Of a stretch of DNA of 64,000 bases, positions 24,336-37,079 are shown piece after piece (the first letter of the stretch is position 1; each line of letters opens with the position of its first letter). Source of the stretch: Stenopsyche tienmushanensis (Eukaryota; Arthropoda; Insecta; Trichoptera; Stenopsychidae); contig WACJ01000059.1 of the NCBI GenBank assembly GCA_008973525.1, forward strand, positions 248,001 to 312,000. Direction: 5' to 3'. Below the pieces are notes generated by a model. That model searched no databases. It was not told where the DNA came from and saw only the letters and a program-made list of their open reading frames with translations. The position numbers and the translations under genes were made by a program.

Positions 24336-27109
24336 GTAAGCTCATAAGGGATAAATTTAATTTAAGAGTTTATGTGTTGAATATGTGCGGAAATATCGAA
24401 GGTACTGGACACTCCATCGCTTTGATCCAATTTTAGGAACTTCTCCCCAGCAATGGACGGCAGACAAAGCCAATTTTCCAATTTACGAGCTGCTAGAGCG
24501 TTTTTGCACATCCTATCACCGGCTTGACGTTCGACTGCTAGAAAAGCTCTCGCAACTTATAAATGTATTCCTTATTCAGAGATCAACAACTTGAAACGTA
24601 TTACAATATATTAATAAATTTAAATTTGATTTAAAACTCAGTATTCAATGAACAGATCTATATGTGATTTATTACACATTTTATCTGATTTTTTCCCTAT
24701 TATCTTGCTCCAATCGTAGCTTTGTGTATTTGAATTCTGTCGCACAACAACTCTGAATACTTGTATTTATAAAGTTGGTTATGTATGCCAGCGTACATAG
24801 CTATGATATGCAAAATATGTAACCGGCAGTAACATCGTATGTTAGGTTTACGACCAATGTCCCGATGGCTATCTGCTCCGAATAAAAGTTTTATTTATAA
24901 AGTTACTTTACTTTCCGGTGCCTGAAAATTCTGAAATTATTCCGCTACGATATATATGACTGAAAAAGTTACATGAAATACGAACGAATGTTGTTTGCAT
25001 ACTCGATTTGAAAGTTGCCCCTGTTGCGTACATTATGGTGATGTTTAGTAAACGGATTTCAACTTCCAGCCAGATGATGGCGAACAATTTTTTTATACTC
25101 CACTGAGCAAGTTTTCCCGACATAGATAACTTTATTTTTTATTTTAATATCGCATAACAAATTTGAATATGTTTTTTAAAAATAGGGTTCACGGGGTGAT
25201 AATTTAGACACGTCATGATAACTCTCTTAGCATATGGGTACGATTGCTCTTAAAGTCCAAATACAATAAATTATCCTTTAGGGTTTTAGGGATTAATATT
25301 TCACCATTTTTTAATACAAGTATAAGTTTTATTTTACTAACATATGAAATAGTTTTCATATGAATTTAAAATAATGTACCCATATCTCACTTTACGACTT
25401 AGATTCGTTCCAGAAATGTTGCTCATAATGCGAAAAACAGTATAACGGAGTAACTGATACTAAACAGCAGGTCGCTAACAGTACAACGTTTTTTTGGTCG
25501 TATAACGAAAATTGTGGTTTGTAATTCAAAAAAATACTCTCTTCTCTAAATAACTATTTATTCCGCACAAAAGAGAGAGAGAGAGAGATCTGGCTGCAGG
25601 AGGGACGACTTCCCACAGTCAAGGCTAACCAACGACTCTCCCGACTTTCGCCTCCTACGCGTCACTTCCCAACCGGCAACGGTGCACGCGCAAGAAGCGA
25701 TCGGTCGGTATGCAGGTGCAATGTCTCCGCAGGGCCACAAGAGATGGCGCTGTTAAAATAACACATTGCACCTGAAGAGAGACGAAAGATGTCGCTGTTA
25801 ATCTGGGGAATTAAATCTGCTCAGACTAACAGCGCTATTGCGTGGAGATGTTAAATTGTCCACGCTACTATATCATCGCGTTTCGTTCAATTTATTGATT
25901 TTTCCTGTTTTAGGAACGTCTTTTTTTTAATCATCATGATTTTTTTTCTTTGGTTACTTCGTTTTTGATCGAATAAAAACAATATGCAATATGTTTAATC
26001 AATTATTGTTTATAAGTAAAGTTAAAATTACGCATAGCAAAAATAATATAGTCAAAATTTTTACTTTTTAATTGTAGTTAAATACATATTCGTGTTTCTT
26101 GGATGTTTCTTGAATGTTTCTCAAAAGAAACTAACGGTGAAAAGATACTTATTTTTTTAAAATTACTTCCTTATTATATGGTTTGTAAATATAGTTTGAA
26201 ATCAGTCAAAAATATAATTGTTTGAGTGATACAAATGAAATTGATCAAAAGATTTAATGATTTCAAAATTCGACTCTAATATAACATGTTTCTCAAAAAA
26301 CTCTTTAAATATATGTTTGTGGCTAATAACGATACTCAATATATTACATTAATAAATAGCAGCTGAAGACTTGTTTATTTAATTTTTATTCATTAACAAT
26401 TTATATTTAATAATTTTCTATATTTTTTCCCATCAATTCTATTGATCACTTAAACGCATTCAAATGAAAATTTTGCTTCATAAAACGCATGATTTAAATC
26501 GATATCCATGCATTTTGAGCATCATTGTCTCAGTCAACAGCCATTACATTACATAAACATGAAATCGATTAGTATAAATTTATATTGTGTATTCTGGCTT
26601 GCATTTGGCACAGGGCTGTTAATCGTTATATGGCTCGGGCGTTAATTAGACTCTGGGTAAACAACTATTATCGACGTTGGCCCGAGGAGTGGTTTTGTAT
26701 TATTTAAGGGTCGCGAAGCTCTTGGCGGTCGAGCCTTGGGCCTTTGGCTAAAGTCGTAAACCCCATCTTTTGACGATCGCCATAAAAGTCTCACCCTTCT
26801 TCTGTTCGGCTGCTTGCTTCCATCCAGCACGTGCCCGCGGTCGACGACCATGGGCCACGTGTTAAGAAACACACATAGGCTGAAAATATTGCCCACGCAA
26901 AAATGTTTCTGCTTGGACCATTTTGTCATGATCAAATTGAGCCGAGTAATGTGGCCGCTTTATGTGCGATGGACCAAGATAAGATGGGGAGTGAGAGCAT
27001 TTGGCATATTAAAAGGCTTCTCGGGGGCTCAACGATATTGCCATCGTCTTTTAGTATAAGCCAATTATTTTCTCCTTAAAACATTTACAATTTATTGTAT
27101 TTGCGATAG
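24336..27109 (+). other. Intron 3 (2.8 kb) with a GC-rich repeat-bearing block
   Basis: Bounded by GTAAGC and a TTTGCGATAG acceptor. A GA microsatellite (about 25570-25588) leads into a GC-rich block (to about 25860) that contains an inverted pair CAGGTGCAATGT / ACATTGCACCTG and several copies of a GATGGCGCTGTTA-like word. A second GC-richer island (26580-27060) holds TTAATTAGACTC and GGTCGAGCCTTGGG-type segments with closed frames. The rest is AT-rich. Confidence 0.55.
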
Positions 27110-27247
27110 ATCCTGGAGAGGATTCCCCACCAGAGCCTGCACCTCCCGAAGTTCCTCCGCGCGGTCCATCCCTCAGACGTAATGGTGGACAGTCCGTTCC
27201 ACCATCAGCTTTGGAAGCAGTACCGAATTGTAATTTCTACAATGGAG
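27110..27247 (+). CDS. Host gene, coding exon 4 (PPEVPPR motif, candidate teneurin)
   Basis: The exon is 138 bp (46 codons), phase 1 at both ends: acceptor GCGATAG| and donor GGAG|GTAAGT. It reads DPGEDSPPEPAPPEVPPRGP, then SLRRNGGQSVPPSALEAVPN and CNFYNG. In insect teneurins (Ten-m/Ten-a) a very similar proline-rich motif of the form PP-D/E-VPPR-x-P followed by a short basic stretch lies in the cytoplasmic domain not far before the membrane segment. That family resemblance is the main ground for the assignment and comes from memory, not from a search. The exon ends with the frame open, so membrane and extracellular exons (EGF repeats, NHL, YD repeats) should follow, but none is visible before 64000. 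Another proline-rich scaffold protein cannot be excluded. Confidence 0.65.
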
Positions 27248-27479
27248 GTAAGTCATTTTTTCGCGGCTTAGACGTGTCTTCTATTCGTTTTAAACACTTG
27301 GTTAATTTTTCAGCCTTAGCGTGCATATTTTAGATCTGGATTATCCATATGCGATCATCCATTACCTAATTCAATTATCGTCAATAGCGAAGTTTGTGGT
27401 CTTCAGACGCTGAAATAAGTCTATGGGGTAAATCCAGGGGCTTCATGCAAATTTTAAATTCCGTTCTGAGAGCATCTAT

Positions 27480-27810
27480 TTACGTCGTTCCTCGGTCGGT
27501 TGCGGTTATATAACCGGTATTTGTTCGTAGGCTACATTAAAGTTTTCCCGCTCCGTGTGGCTTTAATTCCAGTTGTGATCCATTAGTTTAATTTGAGCGT
27601 ATCGCTGAGCCAACGTATATCTAGCTGGCCATCTTTCACAATGGAAGTGGATTAAACGGTTTGTGGATGTTGTAAGCTTAATCTAGGCCACCGATGAGTT
27701 TAATTTCCCAAGTGTTGAGTTTGGGTCCCACGACCCAAACCGGGGAATACTTTTGACATACTCGCAACTTGCCTGCCTATCTTGCGAGTCTTATTGAAAA
27801 CGGTTGAACT
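27480..27810. promoter_or_regulatory. GC-richer intronic island with many TTTAAT/ATTAAA cores
   Basis: Closed in all frames, with TTTAATTCC, GTTTAATTTGAG, GATTAAACGG and GAGTTTAATTTCCC repeated at short spacing. It also has an 8-bp inverted pair TTTGGGTC / GACCCAAA near 27720-27740. The close spacing of TAAT-type cores would suit clustered homeodomain binding, which is inference. It lies right after the last identified exon. Confidence 0.32.
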
Positions 27811-29389
27811 TATGGATGGAACGATTTCTTATTCTCAAGATGAAAACTATTGCAAATAAAGAAGATATTCAGCAAATGTTTGCATACTTAAACGTATTTA
27901 ATGTCCATAAACCGACAATATGGAACTCAAGCATTGTTTCGCGATGAAACAACAGACGAAGAAATCTTTTATTTTTATTCACTTATCTAATTTTGGTTAC
28001 GCGAACTTTTAAAACTGTACTTCATAATTATAATTTTAATGTTTATTATATGATGGATAGATGTAAAAATAAGCCATAGATGAAAATGTTTCTTCAAATA
28101 ATTGGGTAACACTTTACTTCAAAAATTACTCTAAAAATACTTTCATTGTGTCACCAGAAAGTAAAGGTTTTTGAAGACCCTATTCTCAGATTGTTAGTAT
28201 ATGTTATTAGAGAACGATATATATATATAAAGTTTAATTTAATTTTTAAGAAATAATCATTTCTATACTACTATTTTTTTAAATAAAAATATTTTAGTAC
28301 GAATTTTATTTACATGCTATTTGGTAGTATTTGTTTGCTATTTTTGTTGTTAGATATTCAAATTTAATTATAATTTTAATATAATCATTTGGGGGAGGGG
28401 GTGTAAAAAATCTTGGTTGTTGAGGTAATCATGTTTTCCTCATTAAATGCAATTGAGCAAAATGTAGGTGGCATTCAATTTAATTTGTATCTATATGTAT
28501 AGAAGAGGTGATATTGTTTGTAATATCGTAAAGGATAGGGGCCGCTGGGAATGGTCAGCCTCTTCGGGGTGCGATTCTCCCCAATAGTCACTTGCAATGA
28601 AATGTTCTGAAGATGAGCATCTTCCACCAAGAATAGGGCCAGCCTAAATATATTGGAGAGAACTCATCACGCTACGTCTAGCTCTCCTCCCGCAAAGGTT
28701 TTTCTTCTTTTTCCAGGAAGAATAACTTGGAATATGCCCTTTTAATTTTAATCTCTGTACAATTATACTTATATCTTTGCGAATTTTATAATATTAAAGA
28801 AATTGTTGAATATCCAAAGAGAGATATTGAGAGCAAACAAAAAGACAGACATATAATTAGTTATATTTATTCAGATTAAGAGTGAATTAAAGCTTACCAC
28901 AATATACAATTTATTTTGGTTTGATGTTGGTCCTTATCAGGCTAAATTATAACATAAATAAAAATGTATTGGAATAATAAGCTTAAGCTGTAATGTAATT
29001 TTAATATTTGATTTTTAGAAAATAAGCATTATTTGAAGTTTTTAATTGATTTATCCGACAACCATAAAGTCATATAATTGATAATCATATGACTTACTTG
29101 ACCCAAGAAACTAAATCTACAAGGAGTATAATTAGCGACTACATTTTTTAAAAAGTGGTTGGCAATAATTCTACAGAAGAGACTCTAAAATCCAATTAAG
29201 ATTAGAGAAATTAAATTTTTATTTGTAATAAAGTATAGAGTCATTATTTCAATGTGAATTTTCATCGGGCTTAGTAAATCCTGCACAACAACCTATATTT
29301 GAGCATCTCTCATCTTCTTATTTGATGTGTGTCTGTAAGATATATTATGATTTCATAATCTGATTAAGCATCAGTGAAAGATGGTAGTA

Positions 29390-30060
29390 TACGTGTGAAT
29401 AAGAGGGGCCCACCTACATCCCTAATGAGAAGTCTCATCGAATGATGTAAGAACATTCGTTTATTCGCACATACAGCGCCCTGGCTCATTAATTAGAATA
29501 ATACCCCGAGAAGTAATTTTTAGTGAGGTATCTCTGGTGGCGAAGTTAATAATGTTTCAAAATTATTCTTAATCATGAACTTGGCAAGCAGGCGCAATTC
29601 ATCAAGCGGCCGTGTATGTACGGCGCCCATAAACACGGCGCCCTTTAGAGGGCGCACACGCGCGACGCCCCCTCGGCAAACGAGGCTGTTTATAAAGTTC
29701 CACAGCATCACGATAGCGGGGGTTGAAGACGATTTATAATTCTTAGGCCGAGTTAAAGAACAAACAAGGGCCACGGAGACTTCGTGCTCGGGTGCCGGAC
29801 TTGAGGGTATCCGAACAAACTTTTTGACATACGTCCCGTATGTTCGCCCGGGCCTCTCTCACGCTCCTCTTTGACCTTTAACTCTTGTTTACGGGGCCAA
29901 CATCTTGTAAAAAATTAACAACCCCCAACTTATTATTAGCAGGGCCCTCATCCAAACTATTTACTTTGTTATCGCTTTTCACCGTCTAAGAGTACCCCAG
30001 CGTCATCCATACAAACTAAACAACACGATAGAAGTGCCCTAAACTTCATCCGAATTAGAA
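29390..30060. promoter_or_regulatory. Large GC-rich island, non-coding
   Basis: About 670 bp with high GC and many CpG words, containing CGGCGCCC/GGGCGC motifs near 29630 and CGGGCCTCTC near 29848. An 84-codon minus-strand frame crosses part of it but has no family character. There are no transposon ends. It could be a conserved regulatory block or a promoter. Confidence 0.3.
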
Positions 30061-31619
30061 ATATCATCTATTATTTTTGACCATGACGAAGTGCTCTTAT
30101 ATTTATTAAACTTAAATAATACGTCTTAAAAATACTATATTTAAACAATGTAAAGGGATGTATACAATGTTTGAATATAAACTTTTTTCTGATAATGAAA
30201 AAAAAAGTTCTAGATATTAATGGAAGTAATTGAAAATTGCATACATCTAGCTCTCGTATAGCACGGTTTTGTATAATATAAATCCATATTCATTTATCAT
30301 CATATTCGACGCTTTTTCAAGATTGCTTATAGACTTTCATCACTGCTGATTTGAATAGAATAAAACATAGAATCTTCCAAACCGCAAATCTCAATGATTA
30401 CTAGAAATGCCTTTAATTTTGCCCTACTGTAATGATAAGTGGAGTAGAGTCTAACCATTTGAGAAAATAAAGATTTAAGTTCTTCTGTATTCTTATTTTT
30501 AAATGGTATATGGCAGTATTAGCAATCATTTGAGCTCAGGAAATTTAGAGATTCTCGCCATTTTTTTAAATTTTTAATTGCATCAAAACATGGTCATAAA
30601 TTAAAAACTCATAAAACTTAAAAGGCGTATTTTAATATAAATAATTACTCTAGAAAATTTGCTCAAGCTGCAATGAACTAATTTTGATATAATGGAACAT
30701 TTTTCTGCCATAAGAACACATGAAAATGAGTCAGTACCCCCCTTATACTAATTATTTTTTTTAGAAATTCCCTTCAAATTTCAACAGTCTTTTACAGTCT
30801 CGCAGATATCGGAAAAAAGTAGTTAACATTGAAAGAAGGTAATCTTCTGTGTCCATATAAAGACGAATAAAGTGGATTTCGGTTAACTGAGTCATCTGGA
30901 TTAGATTTAACCCAACTATCTAAATAGAATTCGATTTCTTCGATTGTACGCTTTGTTTACTATGGTATTTAAATACCAATTTATTTACTAAAATATATGT
31001 ATTTTTAATCTATGGAATTCCTCTTTTACTGATCCTCAATGAAAATTTTCGTATATATTTAAATTCTTCTTCTTAAAGTGCCAAACCCATTATCGGATGT
31101 AAGTGATCTCTATGCGAAACTTTTAGAGAAAGAATTTTTCATGTGATTTTTTATTTGCTTTCCACATGTAATAAATTTAGGATAAGATTATTTTAATTGA
31201 CGTTTATTGATTATGAGTACCGAAATTATCATTTTTTCCATAAAATATTTTTATTTTTATTGCAAATTCAGTCACTCAGGCGTCACTGCGTTACTGTATT
31301 AATTTCTTCGTCAGTCTTTAATCAGTATTTACATTTGCAGATTCATAAAGTTAGGATACATTTGGTTCGATCTGCAATATTAATATTTCCAATCCCCCAA
31401 ATTTATGAAAATTTGATTGAATTCTATTTTATAAAATATTTAGATGATGACGTATTATAAATTGATTAAGTCGAGTATGACTTATGGGATAATTTGGTAA
31501 AATAATAAATTATTTTATGTGTTCGAATATTTTATTTCGTCATAAGTCAGATGATCGGACCAACAATAAATCTGGATATATAAAATGGCATAAAATCGCG
31601 GAATGCAATTGAGAAACGG

Positions 31620-32560
31620 AAAACTTTGTAAATAGAGCTTTTTAGTAGATGGCATTAGTTTTTATACGGGCAACGTAATGAAGGGCAAAGTTGTGCCGTA
31701 AGCTCGAAAGTGGTTCCGACTTACGTACGCTCGTTAATCCTTCAAAGACCATATTTCTTGAGGAAACTTTGCATGCGTCGTTCATAAAACATGTCGGAGA
31801 ACGCTTTTTATTACATCCAAGTATCGAGCATAATGTAATTTATCGGCAATCACATTATTGGCAACGGTCTCCTACTACCACGTAGCATGTTCACCGTCCT
31901 GTAATGATGCACTAAGTAATTTATTACCCCGATCTGATACATGCCGTGTACGGAGCCAACTTCTTGAGCCCCAATAAGCTTTTAGGTCGAAACCGTGCAA
32001 GAATACATTTTTCATAATGGCCCGGCAAAATGTGCAGCTCTCGTTATTCCCGATACCGCAAGCGGCCCGGGGTGAAATTTCGTTTAATACTCCCGCAAAG
32101 TATTAAAACGCTTAACAAGATAATTTATATCAAAAAGGGAGCTTCTTGGAGCAGTCGACCATCGACCAAGATCGAAACTAAATTTTTAGTACCAAAATAC
32201 ATAAATGCAAACACAATAGGGGAAGGCATTTAAAGGAAATTTCGATTAAGTCGCCTTGAGAAATAATTTAAAACCTTGTACATTAAAAAATATGGAAGGA
32301 TGATGAAATTTTTTCACAACATATATTTTTACGATCTCCCAAGAGCCTCTTAACAAAATAACGCGTACGGGTTAATTATAGAACAAACGATTTGGGGAGT
32401 TTTTACGTCCTCCTTCCTGCGACTTTAGTAGGCTTTGCTTCCGGAATTTTACACTCCGCAGTAGATATTATGAAGCAGGTAGTAATCATATATGTATATG
32501 CATAATATATGCAAATTCGCATCATTTCAAAACTTATTTTCCATGTAAAATACGTACGAA
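31620..32560. promoter_or_regulatory. Extended GC-richer island, non-coding
   Basis: Nearly 1 kb of mixed-complexity sequence interrupts the AT-rich background. It includes several TAATTTAT/TTAAT cores, an ATGCAAAT octamer-type word near 32509 and a GGCCCGGC-type patch around 32020-32085. Two short plus frames (64 and 67 codons) show no family character. A conserved non-coding cluster is the best guess. Confidence 0.3.
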
Positions 32561-33307
32561 ATGCTCGCACTCCGCCTAAACACAGCTGATGGTTTTATAT
32601 TCATGTCCATAATAAAATTACCATTTCTAAGCAAAAAAGGTAGAATATAACATAATAAAAATTAATGATGGACGAAGTTTTCCGAGGACGATGGCTGATA
32701 CTGTAGTTACCTTAGGGGGGAGAGTCTGGATCGCCTGATAACTTCTAAAAATATATTTTTCTCGTGGAAAGTTGTACATGTACTTGTATTTTACCCATAG
32801 GGCCGAAAATTTTCTTATAATTCCCAAACTCATTCTGCCAAAAGTTTGAAGCACCTGAAATAATGTATCACTATTTCAGTTTTTAGCCTTAATTCCTCCC
32901 CCTTCTTCATTTCTGTAAAAAATATGATATCGATAATGTAACATATTTTTTAAATTCCTCATATCTTATTTGTATACATTATATCTTATACGAATGTAGG
33001 TTGTTTAGCTCAGTAAAAATCAAATTTTAATCAGTTTGTTTGATATAATTACATCATTTTCATTTTACGCAAAATTTAAGTAAGGTTATTCATATAGAAA
33101 CTCATATAAATATTATATTTACAGTTATAAAACAAATTAAGAGGAGAGATCTGTTACTGGATCTTGGTGATTTCAATTGAAGACTTTTTTTATGGAAACA
33201 CAATTTTCATGTGATGATTTTTTTTTCCTTTCCGCGTATAGTAAAGTAAGGATAAAATTATTCAATGTTGATGTAACGTAAAGGTTTACATCCAGAATAG
33301 ATCCATG

Positions 33308-33375
33308 GTTAAGTTGTAAAATGATACCACTAGACCAGTAGTAGGCCTTTTTTATTATATATTACACTTTTGCAA
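33308..33375 (-). repeat. Short repeat with tRNA A-box-like core, copy 1
   Basis: The segment contains ACCACTAGACCAGTA, GGCCT, TTTTATTATAT and TACAC in order, and a second copy in the same order and orientation lies at 34652-34710. On the minus strand the core reads TGGTCTAGTGGT, the A-box half of several tRNAs (Glu/Gly-like). A tRNA-related SINE fragment is possible. No B box was found next to it. Confidence 0.4.
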
Positions 33376-33819
33376 TGAGAGAATGTTACGTTTTTTTTTT
33401 CTTTTCTAAATGTTGTTTCAAATAATTTTGCATTTTAGTCAATGATAGATTACCCGTTTAACTTTATTAATCGTCTCAATATTATTTTTTTCTTATAGAA
33501 TATAAACCTGGATCAAGACAATTGATCAGATATATGTTTTTGATATCTCTAATTTGTTGATTTGATCATTTTTTCAAGTAATAAGAGTTCCAATAACTAA
33601 CCCACTGTACCAACACTTGGTCAATGAGCTGAGGTAAATCACACATTATAAAAATACTTTTGGTCTAAGCCATTCGTTCGTACAAGAATCATCCATTTGT
33701 CAAAGGAAATGATGTCTGCCGAAACTACAAAGAAAAAAATTCACCTTTATCGAATTATGTCAATAGATATAGAATGTAAGGTCACATCTCCTTTTTATCA
33801 GTGGAATTATTTCACCGGT

Positions 33820-34240
33820 AGCGAGGATCGAAAAAGCTTTTACCGCAACAAAAGTTACCGGGGGTACGTATGAATAAATAGCCGGGGCTGTCACCCCCAG
33901 CCGCCCGGGCCGCTAGCCCACGCCCCCCAGGGGGGATTCAGTTAGTTAGCGGCCGTAATTCTCAAAGAGCCACATTTTAAAAAGGCTTCAACCTTACATA
34001 CGTACAATAAAAGTGCGCGGTTAAAAGTAAAGTGGCTCTCCGAGAGGGATTCAAAATTCAATTTCTGGGAGTCGACAAGTGAGTGCGTCTCCCCTTTGAC
34101 TGTGTCTCGCCATTTTTCGCCTCCGAGCGAGCGCTAAAGCCTCCGACACTTTCAACCCCTTCCGCTCGATAAAATCGCACAAAAATATATATTCGTTTGA
34201 CCGAAAGCCCATAATCTCGTATTTGACGTTCGGCATTTTA
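33820..34240. promoter_or_regulatory. GC-rich island, non-coding
   Basis: This block includes the most GC-rich non-LINE sequence of the window (about 33880-33950, CCCGGGCCGC and CACGCCCCCC words). It continues through CGAGAGGG and CGCTCGAT words to about 34235. The 61-codon minus frame across its end is not recognisable. It is either a regulatory element or an unannotated promoter. Confidence 0.3.
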
Positions 34241-34651
34241 AGCGATTAATTATGACACATTGAATTTATGTATCGGTTTAAAAAATGCGAAAAAAGGTTT
34301 CTCTCAGCGTGTAACAACATCATTTGCATTCTAAGCATGCATCGATGTGTATACATCTTAAAACTTAGCACAGAATATACCAAGAACTGTCAAAATTGGA
34401 TAAAATTATCGATTAGCAATTTAGTCGAAAAATATGGTAATTTAGTCATTTAATGCAAATAGTAAGATAAACGGTTAATTTCCTTACGAATTTTAAACAG
34501 TTTTTAAAGTGAAACTTTTATGGGCGCGGTATGGTAAATTGGCCTGAACGTCACAAAAAGTGAAACGCTTCTCCTTCTCTGACTTCAGATTAGAGAAAAA
34601 AGATGGATAATCGTATCTACTTTCTCTGTCAGATATGCCATAGATTAGACG

Positions 34652-34710
34652 CATAAAGTAACCACTAGACCAGTAATGCGCCTATTTTATTATATTACAC
34701 AAACACATCT
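34652..34710 (-). repeat. Short repeat with tRNA A-box-like core, copy 2
   Basis: ACCACTAGACCAGTAATGCG, CCTATTTTATTATAT and TACAC reproduce the order seen at 33308-33375 with a few differences, about 1.35 kb away and in the same orientation. The similarity fades beyond the TACAC word. It could be a small dispersed repeat or an old local duplication. Confidence 0.4.
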
Positions 34711-36089
34711 TCAACTTTTAGTTAATAATTTCCGTTAATAAATGAAAAACGAGCAATGCATAAATGCAACTTTTTCTAGGAGTTAAGAAGTTTTATTTCT
34801 ACCGTGCGAGAGTCTTGCGCATTTTTTAAAATTTGCATTTCTCTCAAAAATATTTTTTTAAAAAACAGCACAAATGTTCAGGACTTTAATTTAATTGCCA
34901 AAAAAATGGTTATCCCTTTTAGCTTGAATGAATAGTTCCAACCAAAGTTGTATTCTTTTCTAAAAGTTGTAATGCTAATGATCTGATCAATGTATAAATT
35001 GTCATATTTCTATCCCAATCAGTCGACGTTGCTCTAGTATCACTTTTGTCTTTATATTAAATCCCAATATGAACCGAAATTCAATTTCATCACTACTGGG
35101 AGTGTTAGACATATATTGAATATATTTACACCTGAAATTTATAAAAAATAATTGCTCACTTATAGTAACATTTTTCCTGGTGTTTAGTAGTGTGGACAAA
35201 TACAAACTTATTGAGTGATGTGATAAATAGCTTTGAAGCATTACCAAATAGAGTTTGCATTCGTTGTTCAAAATTGAAAATAATATGTGATGTTTCATCT
35301 TATTAAACAGTAAATTAAATTTATTTTAAAGTAACATCATCACAGATTTATCAGATTCAAAAAAAAATCCATTTACATTTTTCCATAACTATGAGATCTT
35401 AAATAGAATTTATTTAAAACCTTTGTTATTTCTAAGCACAATTATAATAATATATTATAGCAAATCAGAAAATATTTCACTAAAATACAAAAATATGAGC
35501 CTAGCAAAAACGATCTTTATGTTTATTTTATGTACTGAACTTTCTAATAAGGGAAGAACCCTCCTGATAACTTGTATAATTTAAATGCAACATCTAAAAG
35601 TTTTTGTCCATTGAACTAAATCATCCCTCGCCTATTGGAAAATTTACATTAACATCTGCTCATTGGAAACGCAATTATGTGTATAGTTAAAGTTATTCGT
35701 TAAAGTATATTGGATAGTTTGTATAATTTATTTGCTTCAGACCAATATTTGATTTATGATCAAATAAGAATTAAAAATTTTAAAGGCGTATTTAAGTAAT
35801 AAAGAGAGGGTAGATCTTAAAATATTATCATGTTTGTGCACAGAGAGCTCATATTTATTCTAGGAAAATTATTTTTCAGAAATACTGCAATGCCTTTGAC
35901 AGAGCTTAAAAAGCTTTTTTTTTTATAAAAAAACATGCAACATAAATTTGAAAAGTATTTTAATTTAAAGTCAGAATTTTAATATTCATATTGCTAAAAA
36001 TACGAATTTTAACAAAGCTATCATATTCTAAAAGGCGACATGAGAGTTTATTATAGTTAAAAAAAATCTCAATTAATAAAAGAATATTA

Positions 36090-36560
36090 TAAAGCTTATG
36101 GAAAATGATGCAATGATGACAAACTTCATAATATTCCAATTTGGTCCAGATTTTAATCACAATAAACACATATCGGCCCTTGAGAGGAGTAAATACACTC
36201 CATGGACAATATTTTATTCCGGCTTAATCCGCATTGTTTGTATCACACAACAGGGGATGAAAAAACGCAATTTTCATCATAACAGACAATTAATTTACTT
36301 TATATGGGAATATCCCACGTAACGTATGCAAATATCCGATATGGCCTAAGCGTTAATTGAGTTTTATCCCGGGCGATTGTTTTTGTATCATTACGTTCGT
36401 TTGCTGACGGGCCCTGCACGGAGGCGTGAATTAAACGTTTATTTTGTTTCAATTTAGCGTTGTATTGGAACGCTTTTATACCGTGTTAAGCCTTCAAACG
36501 AAGAAAAACATTTATTTTCACCCGAATTTGGGGAAGCAACAATACAAAGTCTTTCGGATG
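36090..36560. promoter_or_regulatory. GC-richer island upstream of the LINE insertion
   Basis: Mixed-complexity sequence with CGTTAATTGAG, GAATTAAACG and an ATGCAAAT word near 36327, and a GC-rich patch at 36365-36430. It is closed in all frames apart from a 74-codon plus frame of no family character. Another candidate conserved non-coding block, about 500 bp before the 3' side of the LINE. Confidence 0.28.
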
Positions 36561-37032
36561 CAGCTGGCCATTTTTCTTTTCTGTCCAAATATATGAAAAT
36601 GTATTTCTTTCTCATATTGATATAGCCTTGATTTGTGGCTTTTTGATACTAATTAAAATACAGTATGAGATATATAAGCTATTAAAATAAATAGCATATT
36701 TTAAGTATCGTAATGATTATTGCAAAAAAATTACTGATGAGTGTGGCCCTGCTCTAATAATACTTTAATGGCTGATGATACAACATATGTACCATAGCTC
36801 AGATAACTATATACAGTCGATTATTACATCGTTTATGCAAATATGTGTACCATAAATTCACCAATAGTATAGGCATAATGGTTTAAATTCTGGATTATCA
36901 TTATAAAGATTCGGGTTGAAATCCAAAAAAAAATATTCACCATACCGATAAATTTGGATATTCGGAAACATTAATATTTCTATTATCCTGATTTTATAGA
37001 TTAGAAAAAATAAATATTTAAGCCATTCTGTA

Positions 37033-37037
<5 letters not shown>

Positions 37038-37079
<42 letters not shown>

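Larger units (their letters stand above)
27248..37024 (+). other. Downstream long intron: islands in AT-rich DNA
   Basis: After the GTAAGT donor at 27248 no further coding exon with a phase-1 acceptor could be supported. The stretch alternates AT-rich DNA with GC-richer islands listed separately (27480-27810, 29390-30060, 31620-32560, 33820-34240, 36090-36560). A smaller GC-rich patch is at 28530-28700. If the gene is a teneurin, this is part of a very large intron. The AT-rich parts 30060-31600 and 34700-36080 show nothing recognisable. Confidence 0.5.

Noticed and set aside
24385..24594. 69-codon plus-strand frame after exon 3
   Set aside because: It lies in the intron after a good GTAAGC donor, is not in the exon frame, and shows no family character.
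25558..25740. 60-codon minus-strand frame ending in Leu-Ser repeats
   Set aside because: The Leu-Ser end is the GA microsatellite and the rest lies in a block with inverted and direct repeats.
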